A stretch of DNA of 64,000 nucleotides from positions 68,828 through 132,827 of the forward strand of contig NZ_BAWM01000086.1 of NCBI RefSeq assembly GCF_000759675.1, given 5' to 3'. A program made the position numbers and the translations under genes. A model generated the notes under the pieces. That model was not told the DNA's origin. It did not search any database and saw only the letters and a program-made list of their open reading frames with translations. This document shows, one piece after another, positions 8,795 through 17,125 of this stretch. Position 1 is the first letter of the stretch; every line of letters begins with the position of its first letter. The stretch is from Neobacillus niacini (lineage in GTDB: Bacteria; Bacillota; Bacilli; Bacillales; Cytobacillaceae).

Positions 8795-9400
8795 ATGAAA
8801 GCAGAAAATTTTTCAAGAACAGACCGTCGAAAGGCATGGAACCGCGAGCAGATTGTTAGCGGTGCTTTGGAGGCTTTTTCCGAATTGGGCTACATGAAAA
8901 CCACTGTCAATGATATTACTTCACGGGCAGATGTGGGTCATGGAACCTTTTATCATTATTTTAAAAATAAGCAGGACCTTCTGAGTAAACTGGTTGATGA
9001 CTTGGCGGATAAGGTGGATGATTATGTCCAGCCAAAGAATATGCAGTTGACTGTTTATGAGAGGATGAAATATGAAGCACAAAGAATTCTCGAGTACTAC
9101 GTTAATAACAGCAGCATCTTACTGGCATTAAAAGAAGCTCTTATGGTGGACAAACAATTTGAGGAAAAATGGCTGAAAATTAGCGAAAGCCTTTTCAAGC
9201 GAATTGAGAGGGACATTAAGGGCTCGATCCAAAAGGGATACTGTCATGACATTAATGTGGACGTAACGATTCGAGCTTTAACATGTATGTTCGAGGGCTA
9301 TGGTCATCATTTAATGGTGCAGCCAGTGACTCCAGCAGAAATCCAAGAGGTAGCCCAGTCATTAACCGACTTGTGTTATAAAGCTGTATTTAAGGAATAA
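8795..9400 (+). CDS. TetR/AcrR-family transcriptional regulator (copy 1)
   Basis: 201 aa. The N-terminal helix-turn-helix (about residues 20-65) is clear: GALEAFSELGYMKTTVNDI followed by VGHGTFYHYFKNKQDLL. The C-terminal ligand-binding region is about 65% identical by eye to that of the regulator at 11761, including LKISESLFKRIERDIKGSI and NVDVTIRAL. Such regulators usually sense an acyl-CoA or the free acid of the pathway they control. It sits just upstream of the acyl-CoA ligase and has a palindrome within its own promoter. A hairpin terminator follows. This is probably one of two sister repressors of the CoA cluster. Confidence 0.92.
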   Translation: MKAENFSRTDRRKAWNREQIVSGALEAFSELGYMKTTVNDITSRADVGHGTFYHYFKNKQDLLSKLVDDLADKVDDYVQPKNMQLTVYERMKYEAQRILEYYVNNSSILLALKEALMVDKQFEEKWLKISESLFKRIERDIKGSIQKGYCHDINVDVTIRALTCMFEGYGHHLMVQPVTPAEIQEVAQSLTDLCYKAVFKE

Positions 9401-9424
9401 TTAATTCGATTTACTAGAATAGCC

Positions 9425-9466
9425 AGAATAAGCAGCGAAGTTAATCCTTTTGTTGCTTATTCTTTA
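9425..9466 (+). terminator. Terminator after the first TetR gene
   Basis: AGAATAAGCA and TGCTTATTCT form a 10-bp stem, followed by a short T-rich tail. Confidence 0.6.
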
Positions 9467-9503
9467 TGATTGAGTATAGGAATGACGAAAAAATTAAATT
9501 TCA

Positions 9504-9517
9504 TGTATGCGCTTACA
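9504..9517. promoter_or_regulatory. CcpA cre-like site
   Basis: TGTATGCGCTTACA is a near-palindrome close to the ideal cre TGAAAGCGCTTTCA. Its position upstream of the ligase suggests carbon catabolite control of the CoA cluster. Confidence 0.5.
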
Positions 9518-9541
9518 ATGAAATATGAATCTTACATAGAC

Positions 9542-9593
9542 AAATAAACTTTAATTTTTATCGAGTAGTAAATGCTATTTATAAAGTTTATTT
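9542..9593 (+). repeat. Perfect 12-bp inverted repeat in the ligase leader
   Basis: AAATAAACTTTA (9542-9553) and TAAAGTTTATTT (9582-9593) are exact reverse complements around a 28-base loop. The stem is A/T-rich and has no T-run of a terminator. Confidence 0.5.
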
Positions 9594-9951
9594 GATTCTT
9601 TTTATCGAAAAAAATGACGATAGTGTCATAATCGATAACATTGTCGTTTTTGGAATATTAAAGGAATATAAGTCAACGCTGACGAACAATAAAGGAGGTG
9701 AGGAAGAAAATTATATAGTTGAACTCTGGTAATGTAATCCCAATTGAAAATGGTAAAACTTTATTTTCAGTTATTAGGGACCATTTTCATAATGGCATAT
9801 AAGCAGCGCAATTGAAATCATACGTATTGATTCATTTGCAAAATGCTCATAACAAAGGGGTGGTCACCTACAAATTCGTTTTTTCACGCACCTATAGATT
9901 CTACAGTAAAAATGGAGTCTTATTATATGGATGCAAAGGGAGAGGATTAAT

Positions 9952-11604
9952 TTGGCGAAACACGGGGTATATCATTCTACAGTATTAACAGAGTCTTATT
10001 GGCCTGCTGACACATCACGTCCACTAAACGACTCGACTGTTGCTCAGGTATTAAGGGAAGTTACTGCAGAGGTTCCTGACCGGATTGCCTTAGTTGAAGG
10101 GGTGGCAGATCCGGAAAAGCGCAGAAAATGGACATACACTCAGCTTTTAGCTGATTCTGAAAGTGTTGCTTCAGCCCTTCTTACTAAATTTAAGCCAGGA
10201 GAGCGTGTTGCGGTTTGGGCCCCAAATGAAGTGGAATGGGTACTGCTTGAATTTGGCTGTGCGATTGCAGGAGTCACTTTAGTGACGGTTAACCCGGCTT
10301 TAAGGGAGAAAGAGCTAGATTACCTGTTGCGTCAATCAGAAGCAGCGGGAATATTCCTCGTTAATGAATACCGAGGCTATAACATGTTTGAGGCTGTAAC
10401 CAATGTCCGTAAAAGCTTACCATTACTGCGAGAAGTAATTAGTTTTTCAGATTTTGAGGAATTCATGAATTGCGGCAGTCAATCAACTATCTTTCCTGTG
10501 GTAAAGGCGGAAGATCCTTTTGTCATTATGTATACATCAGGTACAACTGGTAAATCGAAGGGGGCAATCCTTCACAATAAGGGCATAACTAACAGTACAA
10601 AATTTATGGCAGAGCGTGCAGGTATGGAAGTTAGCGGTGTATGGGTGAATGTAATGCCGCTCGTTCATATGGGGGGCTGCGGTTTCGCTGTATTAGGAAC
10701 TCTGCAACAACGGGGTACTCATGTACTCGTTAGCGCATTCGATCCAGGGCTGTTTCTTGAATTGATTGAAAATGAGAGAGGATCCTTCGCACTCCTCGTT
10801 CCAACTATGGTTGAAGCTATCTTAAACCATCCTGATCGTAAAAAATATAATCTCTCAACCTTGAAGTCTCTTCTTTCTGGTGCCTCGAAGGTTGAACCTC
10901 ATTTAGTACGACGTGTGAAAGATGAACTAGGCTGTGGGATATCGATCGTTTGTGGACAGACCGAGATGCACGGTGGAACAACACAGACGCACCTCGATGA
11001 TTCCCCAGAGGACCAGGCAGAAACGATAGGTCAACCATATCCGCATATTGAAGTGAAGATTGCTGATCCTGCAACAGGAGAAGTACTACCGCTTGGTATG
11101 GATGGAGAAATTTGCTGTCGTGGATACCAGACGATGATTGGCTACTATAATATGCCAGAGCAGACAGCCGCCACACTTAAGGGCGATGGCTGGCTACATT
11201 CAGGTGATATTGGCTCGATGGATGAAAGAGGTTTTATAAAAATTAAAGGTCGATTAAAGGATATGATTATTCGCGGCGGTGTAAATATATATCCAAGCGA
11301 AGTGGAATCACTGTTGCGAGACCATCCTAAGGTAACAGATATAGCAGTAGTAGGCATGCCCGATGAATATTGGGGAGAACAAGTCACGGCACTTATTATC
11401 CCAACATCCTTTGATGACCTACCGACAGATTCTGAACTTACTGAATACTGTAAAGCCAATATGGCAGGTTTTAAGAGACCAAGGAATTGGTACTTTGTTA
11501 AGGAATTCCCGAAGACAGCAGCTGGGAAAATCCAGAAATTTAAGCTGCAAGAAATGGTCAAAAATGGTGAAGTTCAACAAGGTACCAATTTAACTCAAAT
11601 ATAG
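9952..11604 (+). CDS. Acyl-CoA ligase (AMP-forming), first gene of the CoA cluster
   Basis: 550 aa member of the acyl-adenylate synthetase superfamily, activating a carboxylic acid to its CoA thioester with ATP. The TTG at 9952 is preferred because AAAGGGAGAGG, its ribosome binding site, begins at about 9934; the in-frame ATG at 9931 would lie before it. The AMP-binding loop YTSGTTGKSKG is at about residues 194-204. The hinge motif GRLKDMIIRGGVNIYPSEVE is near 430-450, and the catalytic lysine lies in AAGKIQKFKL near the C-terminus. Similarity is to medium-chain, cyclohexanecarboxylate and aromatic acid ligases. The first dedicated step of the cluster is very likely here, but the acid itself is not identifiable. 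Confidence 0.92.
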   Translation: MAKHGVYHSTVLTESYWPADTSRPLNDSTVAQVLREVTAEVPDRIALVEGVADPEKRRKWTYTQLLADSESVASALLTKFKPGERVAVWAPNEVEWVLLEFGCAIAGVTLVTVNPALREKELDYLLRQSEAAGIFLVNEYRGYNMFEAVTNVRKSLPLLREVISFSDFEEFMNCGSQSTIFPVVKAEDPFVIMYTSGTTGKSKGAILHNKGITNSTKFMAERAGMEVSGVWVNVMPLVHMGGCGFAVLGTLQQRGTHVLVSAFDPGLFLELIENERGSFALLVPTMVEAILNHPDRKKYNLSTLKSLLSGASKVEPHLVRRVKDELGCGISIVCGQTEMHGGTTQTHLDDSPEDQAETIGQPYPHIEVKIADPATGEVLPLGMDGEICCRGYQTMIGYYNMPEQTAATLKGDGWLHSGDIGSMDERGFIKIKGRLKDMIIRGGVNIYPSEVESLLRDHPKVTDIAVVGMPDEYWGEQVTALIIPTSFDDLPTDSELTEYCKANMAGFKRPRNWYFVKEFPKTAAGKIQKFKLQEMVKNGEVQQGTNLTQI

Positions 11605-11610
11605 GTGGAG

Positions 11611-11641
11611 GGGTGTTCCAAATTTGGAACACCCTATTTTT
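11611..11641 (+). terminator. Terminator after the acyl-CoA ligase
   Basis: GGGTGTTCCAAA and TTTGGAACACCC form a perfect 12-bp stem, followed by a T-run. It separates the ligase from the second TetR and the downstream cluster. Confidence 0.9.
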
Positions 11642-11690
11642 GTAGCATTTTGGTGTAAAAAAATTTATATTTTTGAATTGTCTGTATATA

Positions 11691-11719
11691 TTGACAACTG
11701 TGTCATATATGACTACAAT
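11691..11719 (+). promoter_or_regulatory. Promoter with embedded TetR-type operator (second copy)
   Basis: TTGACA, 17-bp spacer and TACAAT, with the perfect palindrome GTCATATATGAC (11702-11713) inside the spacer. The -35, spacer length, -10 and palindrome position are the same as in the promoter at 8729. The shared half-site is GTCA. Confidence 0.75.
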
Positions 11720-11760
11720 GTTTATAAAGGAAAAATTTATGAAAAATGGGAGTCAAAAAT

Positions 11761-12381
11761 ATGAAAATGGCAAAATCTCAGGAGACAACGAAACCAGACC
11801 GACGCAAGACGTTGAATCAGGATCAAATCATGATGTGTGCTATAGAAGTGTTTTCTGAAATCGGTTACATGAAAGCGACTGTCAAGGACATCACGACAAA
11901 AGCGAATGTAGGGCATGGAACCTTTTACCATTACTTCAAAAATAAAAATGACCTCCTAGATCGATTAGTAGACGAACTTATAGAAAAGGTAGATCACGAT
12001 CTGCAGCCCAAAACCTTGACAGAAAGCCTTTATGAAACGATGAAAGATGAAGCCCATAAAATACTAGACTATTACAATCAAAATAGAGGGGTACTCCTAG
12101 CATTAAAAGAAGCGATGATGGTGGACCAACACTTTAAAGACAAGTGGTTGAAAATAAGTGAAAGCTTATTTAAAAGGATTGAGCGTGATATTAAAGGGTC
12201 AATTAAAAAGGGATACTGCCACAACATGAATGTCGATGTCACGATTCGTGCACTAGCGTGTATGTTTGAGGGATATTGCCATCATTTAATGCGGCAGCCT
12301 ACTAGTCAAATGGAAACACAAAAGGCTGCAGAGTCATTAACAGACTTGTGCTATAAAGCAGTATTTAAGCTCGAAGCCTAG
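11761..12381 (+). CDS. TetR/AcrR-family transcriptional regulator (copy 2)
   Basis: 206 aa paralogue of the regulator at 8795. The ATG at 11761 is chosen because GGGAG lies 8 bp upstream. The helix-turn-helix is AIEVFSEIGYMKATVKDI then VGHGTFYHYFKNKNDLL, and the C-terminal region shares long identical runs with copy 1. Residues contacting DNA look nearly identical in the two proteins, so they probably bind overlapping operators. It is the first gene after the operator promoter at 11691, only 77 bp before the thiolase, so it may be co-transcribed with the whole cluster and form a negative feedback loop. The effector is probably a CoA ester of the pathway (family inference). Confidence 0.92.
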   Translation: MKMAKSQETTKPDRRKTLNQDQIMMCAIEVFSEIGYMKATVKDITTKANVGHGTFYHYFKNKNDLLDRLVDELIEKVDHDLQPKTLTESLYETMKDEAHKILDYYNQNRGVLLALKEAMMVDQHFKDKWLKISESLFKRIERDIKGSIKKGYCHNMNVDVTIRALACMFEGYCHHLMRQPTSQMETQKAAESLTDLCYKAVFKLEA

Positions 12382-12458
12382 AATACTAGATTAGTAGCAG
12401 GTGCTGCATTCTATAAAAAAGTTACATATGAAATAGAGAACAGGAGGTTAGGATTAAC

Positions 12459-13697
12459 ATGCAGGATGTTTATATTATCGGGATTGGTATGAACAAATTT
12501 GGCAAGTACCCTAGTGAGACAGTCAGGACTATGGCGGAGCAGGTGATCCAACAATCTTTGGAAGATGCAGGGATTAAAAAGGAGGATTTACAGGCTGGTT
12601 TCTTCTCGAATACTTTTTGGGGTATGTTTGATAAGCAGCATTCCATCCGCGGTCAAGTGGTTTTCAGGGGAATGGGGATTGACCGGACCCCTGTAACCAA
12701 TGTGGAAAATGCTTGTGCTGGAGCATCGACTGCACTGCACCTAGCGTATACCGGCATACGAGCTGGAATGTATGATGTCGCGATTGCGGTAGGTTCTGAA
12801 AAGCTTACTAACCCTGACAAAGCGAAATCTTTATCCGCCTATTCCAGCTGCATGGATGTAGAAAATTTTGATAAGCAGATCAATACGTTATTGGAATACG
12901 GGAAGAACCTAGAAGTAGCACTTCCTTGTGATGAATCAGCACCTGGTGCTGGAAGAAGTGTTTTTATGGATGTCTATGCGATGATGACTCGTTGGCATAT
13001 GAGCAAGTATGGTACGACTCAAAGACAACTAGCAGCGATCGCTTCAAAAAACCATTTTCACTCTTCCCTCAATCCAAAAGCGCAGTATCAGAACAGAATG
13101 AGCATAGAGGAAGTTATGAATGACAGTCCTGTTACATATCCTTTGACTCGCAGTATGTGCGCGCCGGTTGGGGACGGGGCAGCTGCAGTTATCGTTTGTT
13201 CTGAGAGATTCTTGAAAAAACTTGAGAAATCACGTCCAGTAAAAATTCTAGCTTCTGTACATGGTCAAGGTTCAGACAGAGACCTTGACGGAGAGGATAT
13301 TGGTGAAAGACTTGCAAAAGAGGCCTATGAAAAAGCAGGGCTTGGTCCACAGGATATTGATTTAGCAGAGTTACATGACGCTACGGCTTATGGTGAACTG
13401 CACCAAAGTGAGGCGATGGGATTTTGTCCTCCTGGTGAAGGTGGTGCTCTAGCCGAATCAGGTGCTACAACTCTTGGAGGATCGATCCCAATCAATACAA
13501 GTGGTGGACTTGAAAGCAGGGGACATCCAATCGGAGCTTCTGGTCTCGCACAAATATATGAAGTTGTTACCCAGTTACGAGGAGAGGCAGGAAACCGACA
13601 AGTAATTGGAGCAAAAATTGGTCTTGCTGAAAACGGAGGCGGCAGTATTGGTGTTGAAGAAGCAGCGATGTGCATTCATATTTTAGAAAAAGCGTAA
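12459..13697 (+). CDS. SCP2/SCPx-type thiolase
   Basis: 412 aa thiolase-superfamily enzyme. The nucleophilic cysteine is in ENACAGAS (Cys86), and a catalytic histidine in RGHPIGASG (His356). The C-terminal CxG motif of ordinary degradative thiolases is absent: the corresponding stretch reads GLAENGGGSIG, with Cys further on in AAMCIHIL. This is the pattern of SCP2-type thiolases and lipid-transfer-like thiolases, which often act on branched or ring-derived 3-oxoacyl-CoAs. AGGAGG precedes the ATG. It probably performs the final thiolytic cleavage of the pathway. Some proteins of this branch need a small DUF35 partner; none is encoded here. Confidence 0.88.
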   Translation: MQDVYIIGIGMNKFGKYPSETVRTMAEQVIQQSLEDAGIKKEDLQAGFFSNTFWGMFDKQHSIRGQVVFRGMGIDRTPVTNVENACAGASTALHLAYTGIRAGMYDVAIAVGSEKLTNPDKAKSLSAYSSCMDVENFDKQINTLLEYGKNLEVALPCDESAPGAGRSVFMDVYAMMTRWHMSKYGTTQRQLAAIASKNHFHSSLNPKAQYQNRMSIEEVMNDSPVTYPLTRSMCAPVGDGAAAVIVCSERFLKKLEKSRPVKILASVHGQGSDRDLDGEDIGERLAKEAYEKAGLGPQDIDLAELHDATAYGELHQSEAMGFCPPGEGGALAESGATTLGGSIPINTSGGLESRGHPIGASGLAQIYEVVTQLRGEAGNRQVIGAKIGLAENGGGSIGVEEAAMCIHILEKA

Positions 13698-13728
13698 GCA
13701 CTAGGATTTTAGAGGAGGAAGTGGAACG

Positions 13729-14868
13729 GTGGACTACAATTTAACGGAAGAATTGACGATGTTAAAGGAAATGACCTACAAATTTGCAGTAAATGAAATC
13801 GCTCCCTATTCAGCAGAATGTGATCGGGAAGAGAAGTACACTCCTGAAATCGTAAAAAAAGCGGCAGAACTAGGACTCGTTGGTGCATGGATGCCTGAAG
13901 AGTACGGCGGTGCTGGAATGGGGATATTAGGTCAGGCCATCATAACGGAACAGCTTTCCCGAATCGACATGGGAATTGGTACAAATATTATCACGGCAAG
14001 CTTTGGGTGTGAAGCCATTTATCTATATGGAACAGAGGAGCAGAAACATAAGTATTTACCAATGGTTTGTAAAGGTGAGTGGGTTTCATCAGGAGCTTTT
14101 ACGGAGCCAAATGCCGGAACGGATGCAGCTGGTTACCAAACTAGGGCAGTGCGGGACGGTGATGATTTCATCATCAATGGCAGTAAAATATTTATTACAA
14201 ATGGTACGGTCAGTGATTTTATGGTGGTTCAAGCGATTACACAGCCGGATGAAAAAAGACATAAGCGATTCTCTCAAATCATCGTAGACAGCAATAGTGA
14301 GGGAGTCACAAGAAGTAAGCTCCATGGAAAGTTAGGAATTCGGTCTAGTGATACGGCACAAATTTCCTTTGAAAATGTCCGCGTTCCGCAATCCAATCTT
14401 GTTGGTACGGATGGGAAAGGATTCCCACAGCTCATGCACTTTTTTGATATTACTAGGATGATGGTTGCCGCTCAGGCATTGGGCATCTCGCAAGGATGCC
14501 TTGAAGAAGCAGTCAAATATTCAAAAGAAAGATATGCCTTTGGAAACCCGATCGGCAGCTACCAGGCGACAATGACGAAATTAACGGAGATGGCTGTCAA
14601 AGTTGAGGCACTTCGAAATATCGTCTATAAGGCGGCATGGCTCGTTGATTCAGGAAAACCTGATTTTACGCTATCAGCAATGGCAAAATACTTAGGCGGA
14701 CAGACTGCTGTCTTTTGCGCGAATGCTGCGATCGAAATTCATGGCGGATACGGCTATATGGAGGAATACAATGTCCAGAAATGGTATCGCGATGCGAAAA
14801 TTCTTGAAATCTATGAAGGAACGAAAGAAGCAGAGGTTATGGCCATCGGACGTGTTCTCCAGTCTTAA
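13729..14868 (+). CDS. Acyl-CoA dehydrogenase
   Basis: 379 aa flavoprotein of the standard ACAD fold and length. It starts with GTG at 13729 behind AGAGGAGG. GAFTEPNAGTDAAG is the FAD/substrate-binding region, and EIYEGTKEAEV contains the catalytic base Glu363 in the position used by medium- and short-chain dehydrogenases. RDAKILEIYEGT is typical of the C-terminus. It should introduce an alpha-beta double bond into the acyl-CoA and pass electrons to ETF; no etf genes are in the window. The 31-bp gap to the thiolase indicates one operon. Confidence 0.93.
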   Translation: MDYNLTEELTMLKEMTYKFAVNEIAPYSAECDREEKYTPEIVKKAAELGLVGAWMPEEYGGAGMGILGQAIITEQLSRIDMGIGTNIITASFGCEAIYLYGTEEQKHKYLPMVCKGEWVSSGAFTEPNAGTDAAGYQTRAVRDGDDFIINGSKIFITNGTVSDFMVVQAITQPDEKRHKRFSQIIVDSNSEGVTRSKLHGKLGIRSSDTAQISFENVRVPQSNLVGTDGKGFPQLMHFFDITRMMVAAQALGISQGCLEEAVKYSKERYAFGNPIGSYQATMTKLTEMAVKVEALRNIVYKAAWLVDSGKPDFTLSAMAKYLGGQTAVFCANAAIEIHGGYGYMEEYNVQKWYRDAKILEIYEGTKEAEVMAIGRVLQS

Positions 14869-14919
14869 TCTGTATAAAAATATCTGAATATTAAACCTTG
14901 TCTAAAAAAGGAGAAAATC

Positions 14920-15690
14920 ATGATTACAAATCTTGAAGGAAAAGTGGCCCTCGTAACAGGTGGAACAAATGGAATTGGAAAAGCAACTGCTTTAAAGCTT
15001 GCAAAAAGTGGAGCTGATATTGTGGTTAGCGGTAGAAATCACGAAGCAGGTATGCAGGTGGTAGCAGAAATTGAAGAACTGGGTAGAAAGGCAATATTTT
15101 TAGAATGTGACTTGTTTGTCTATGATTCAGTGAAACAGATGGCAGACCGTGCTGTTGCTGAAATGGGAAAGATTGATATTTTAATCGCAAACGGTGGTGC
15201 AACCGTTCAATATGCAAAATTCTTTCACGAATTAGACCCAAATGATTATGACGGCTGCTTAAATAGCCAACAATCGTCTAGGCTTTATGCAATCCGGGCT
15301 TTGCTCGACCATATGAGAGAGCAGAATTATGGGAAAATTGTCATCATCACTTCTGACGCGGGAAGAATTGCGACTCCAAGAGAATCACTGATCGGATCCG
15401 CAGCAGCTGGTCTTGTACTGATGAACAAAGCGTTGGCTAATGAGTTCGCTCGATGGCAGATTCGCGTGAATGCTCTTTGTTTAACGGTCATCCAAGACAC
15501 TCCAGGATTTGAGGCAGTAATGGCTACCGAGGCAAGTCATGTTTTTCAAAAAGCTGTTGACCGTGCGAAGCTTGGTTTACCAAATGCAGAGGATGTTGCA
15601 GAGGCTGCACTTTTCTTTGCTTCACCAGAATCCGACAGAATTACAGGTCAAACCTTAAGTATTAATGGCGGTCTTTCATTTGCAGGGTAA
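14920..15690 (+). CDS. SDR-family protein lacking the catalytic Tyr-x3-Lys
   Basis: 256 aa with a classical short-chain dehydrogenase fold: cofactor loop TGGTNGIG (13-20), IANGGA in the NNAG position (residues 89-94), and ITSDAGR with Ser145. Where YxxxK is expected the sequence reads LIGSAAAGLVLMNKALA, so Tyr is replaced by Ile158 and Lys by Ala162. The end, ITGQTLSINGG, is normal. It may have lost dehydrogenase activity, use another mechanism (some CoA-pathway SDRs are not oxidoreductases), or play a binding role. It sits between the acyl-CoA dehydrogenase and the dehydratase genes, 41 bp ahead of the latter. The reading frame is intact, so this is not simple decay. Confidence 0.88.
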   Translation: MITNLEGKVALVTGGTNGIGKATALKLAKSGADIVVSGRNHEAGMQVVAEIEELGRKAIFLECDLFVYDSVKQMADRAVAEMGKIDILIANGGATVQYAKFFHELDPNDYDGCLNSQQSSRLYAIRALLDHMREQNYGKIVIITSDAGRIATPRESLIGSAAAGLVLMNKALANEFARWQIRVNALCLTVIQDTPGFEAVMATEASHVFQKAVDRAKLGLPNAEDVAEAALFFASPESDRITGQTLSINGGLSFAG

Positions 15691-15731
15691 GTCTTCATAT
15701 TCTTTTAATAAAAATAGGAGGGAACACGATT

Positions 15732-16886
15732 ATGTACCAAAATTTAGCATCAGATGAAATCTTAAATAAATTAACCCAAATAGCAGCGGACCCTTATGAA
15801 AGAGCGAAGGAATGGAAAATGGAAACAGGCTCCAAGCTTATTGGCTGTTACATCATGCACTTTCCAGAAGAGTTACTTCATGCAGCCGGCGCTTTACCGA
15901 TTGTCCTTCAAGTGAAGGAAGAACCGATTACTACTGGGCATGCCTATTATCCTTCTTATTTCTGTGGACCTACCCGCAGTATCGTCGATCAAGCAGCAAA
16001 GAGTGAATTAGACTTCCTTGATGGATTTGTCGGAGGTGATTATTGTATCCAGGCTGTCGGTGGTTCAGAAGTAGTTGGGAATCTTCTTCCGAAGGTCAAT
16101 AATATGTTTTTCCGCTTGCCTGTTGGCAATCAAGCATGGACACAAGGGGATATTGTTACAGGATTAACAGAATTAAAACGAGACATTGAAAGATTCGCAG
16201 ATAAAGAGATTAGTGACGAGGACATCCTAAATAGCATTCGCATCTATAACAAAAACCGCAGCCTTATTCGAGAGATATACGAGTTAAAATCCGTTCATCC
16301 TTCGCTGCTATCTTCTAGCGATATGCTGTCCATTATTAAATCAAGCATGGTGATTCCGAAAGAAGAGCATAACGAGATCTTAGAGAGCCTAATTCCAAAG
16401 CTTCAGGCTAAAAAAGATTCTATAAAAGAAGAAGGAGTACGTGTCTTCTTATCTGGAAGTTTCTGCGGCGCACCGAAAAACGACATATTGGAGCTAGTTG
16501 AACAATCTGGAGCTGTTGTGGTCGGAGATGACCTTTTCCACGGCTACAGATATATCAGTGACAATATTGCTGAAGATAAAGAACCATTGGCAGCAATCGC
16601 GGCTCATTATATTGATAAAAATACAAACGTCCCTTGTCCAACTAGATGTGACCCTAAAACCGATTGGCCACAATACCTTGTTGATTCAATGAGAAAGCAC
16701 AAAGCAGATCAACTTGTCATTGTGATGACACAATTTTGTGAACCACATATGTTCTTCTATCCAGATATCAAAGATGCCATGCAAGAAGCTGGAATTCCTC
16801 ACCTACTCCTAGAAATCTCACACGAACTTGATTCCATCGAAACGATTAAAACTAGATTAGAAGCCTTTGTAGAAATGGCTGTTTAA
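15732..16886 (+). CDS. Benzoyl-CoA reductase/2-hydroxyacyl-CoA dehydratase family, smaller subunit
   Basis: 384 aa HgdB/BcrC-like subunit. Cysteines likely to bind a [4Fe-4S] cluster are in YFCGPTRS (Cys78) and GGDYCIQ (Cys105), with further ones in CPTRCDPKTDWPQYL (about residue 300) and TQFCEPHMFF. The N-terminal LIGCYIMHFPEELLHAAGALP is the family's usual CoA-side motif. The length matches BcrC of class I benzoyl-CoA reductases (about 385 aa) as well as HgdB-type dehydratase subunits, so the reaction cannot be decided: ATP-driven ring reduction and radical dehydration of a 2-hydroxyacyl-CoA use the same fold. The enzyme is cytosolic and oxygen-sensitive in all characterised members. A palindromic repeat separates it from its partner subunit. 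Confidence 0.88.
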   Translation: MYQNLASDEILNKLTQIAADPYERAKEWKMETGSKLIGCYIMHFPEELLHAAGALPIVLQVKEEPITTGHAYYPSYFCGPTRSIVDQAAKSELDFLDGFVGGDYCIQAVGGSEVVGNLLPKVNNMFFRLPVGNQAWTQGDIVTGLTELKRDIERFADKEISDEDILNSIRIYNKNRSLIREIYELKSVHPSLLSSSDMLSIIKSSMVIPKEEHNEILESLIPKLQAKKDSIKEEGVRVFLSGSFCGAPKNDILELVEQSGAVVVGDDLFHGYRYISDNIAEDKEPLAAIAAHYIDKNTNVPCPTRCDPKTDWPQYLVDSMRKHKADQLVIVMTQFCEPHMFFYPDIKDAMQEAGIPHLLLEISHELDSIETIKTRLEAFVEMAV

Positions 16887-16930
16887 TTTTAAAAAAGGCT
16901 GTGTTAAAGCTAATATTTGATTTTGGCACT

Positions 16931-17064
16931 CTGTTGATTGGAGCGGAAGGCACGAAGACTCCTGCGGGAGGACGGGGCAGGGGAGACCCCACAGGCGCTT
17001 AAGCGCCGAGGAGGCTCCCCGTACCGCCCGCGGAAAGCGAAGTGCCTGGAGCGTAAATCAACAG
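16931..17064. repeat. 134-bp palindromic interspersed repeat inside the operon
   Basis: The ends CTGTTGATT and AATCAACAG are exact inverted repeats. Inside them GAGCGGAAGGCAC pairs with GTGCCTGGAGC, then ACTCCTGCGGG and CCCGCGGAAAG, with GGCGCTTAAGCGCC at the centre. It is much more GC-rich than its surroundings. The same kind of element occurs in intergenic regions of many Bacillaceae (from memory). It has no gene of its own; the open stretch through it is an artefact. It lies between two subunit genes of one enzyme. Confidence 0.8.
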
Positions 17065-17125
17065 ACAATTTTTACAAAGCCATAAAAAAGAAAGACGTAA
17101 CTAAAATCGAGAGGAATGATGATAG

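Larger units (their letters stand above)
9467..9951 (+). other. Long non-coding leader before the acyl-CoA ligase
   Basis: About 485 bp with no convincing gene. It holds a cre-like site (9504-9517), a perfect 12-bp inverted repeat (9542-9553 with 9582-9593), an imperfect palindrome around 9615-9655 containing GTGTCATA (also found in the TetR operator at 11701), and a strong AAAGGAGGTGAGG at about 9690 with no gene in register. A 27-residue open stretch from TTG 9720 lies too far from that site to be supported. A long, structured 5' leader or a decayed small gene are both possible. Confidence 0.5.

Noticed and set aside
9720..9806. Short open stretch (TTG start) within the ligase leader
   Set aside because: Too far from the strong ribosome binding site at about 9690, and no recognisable sequence.
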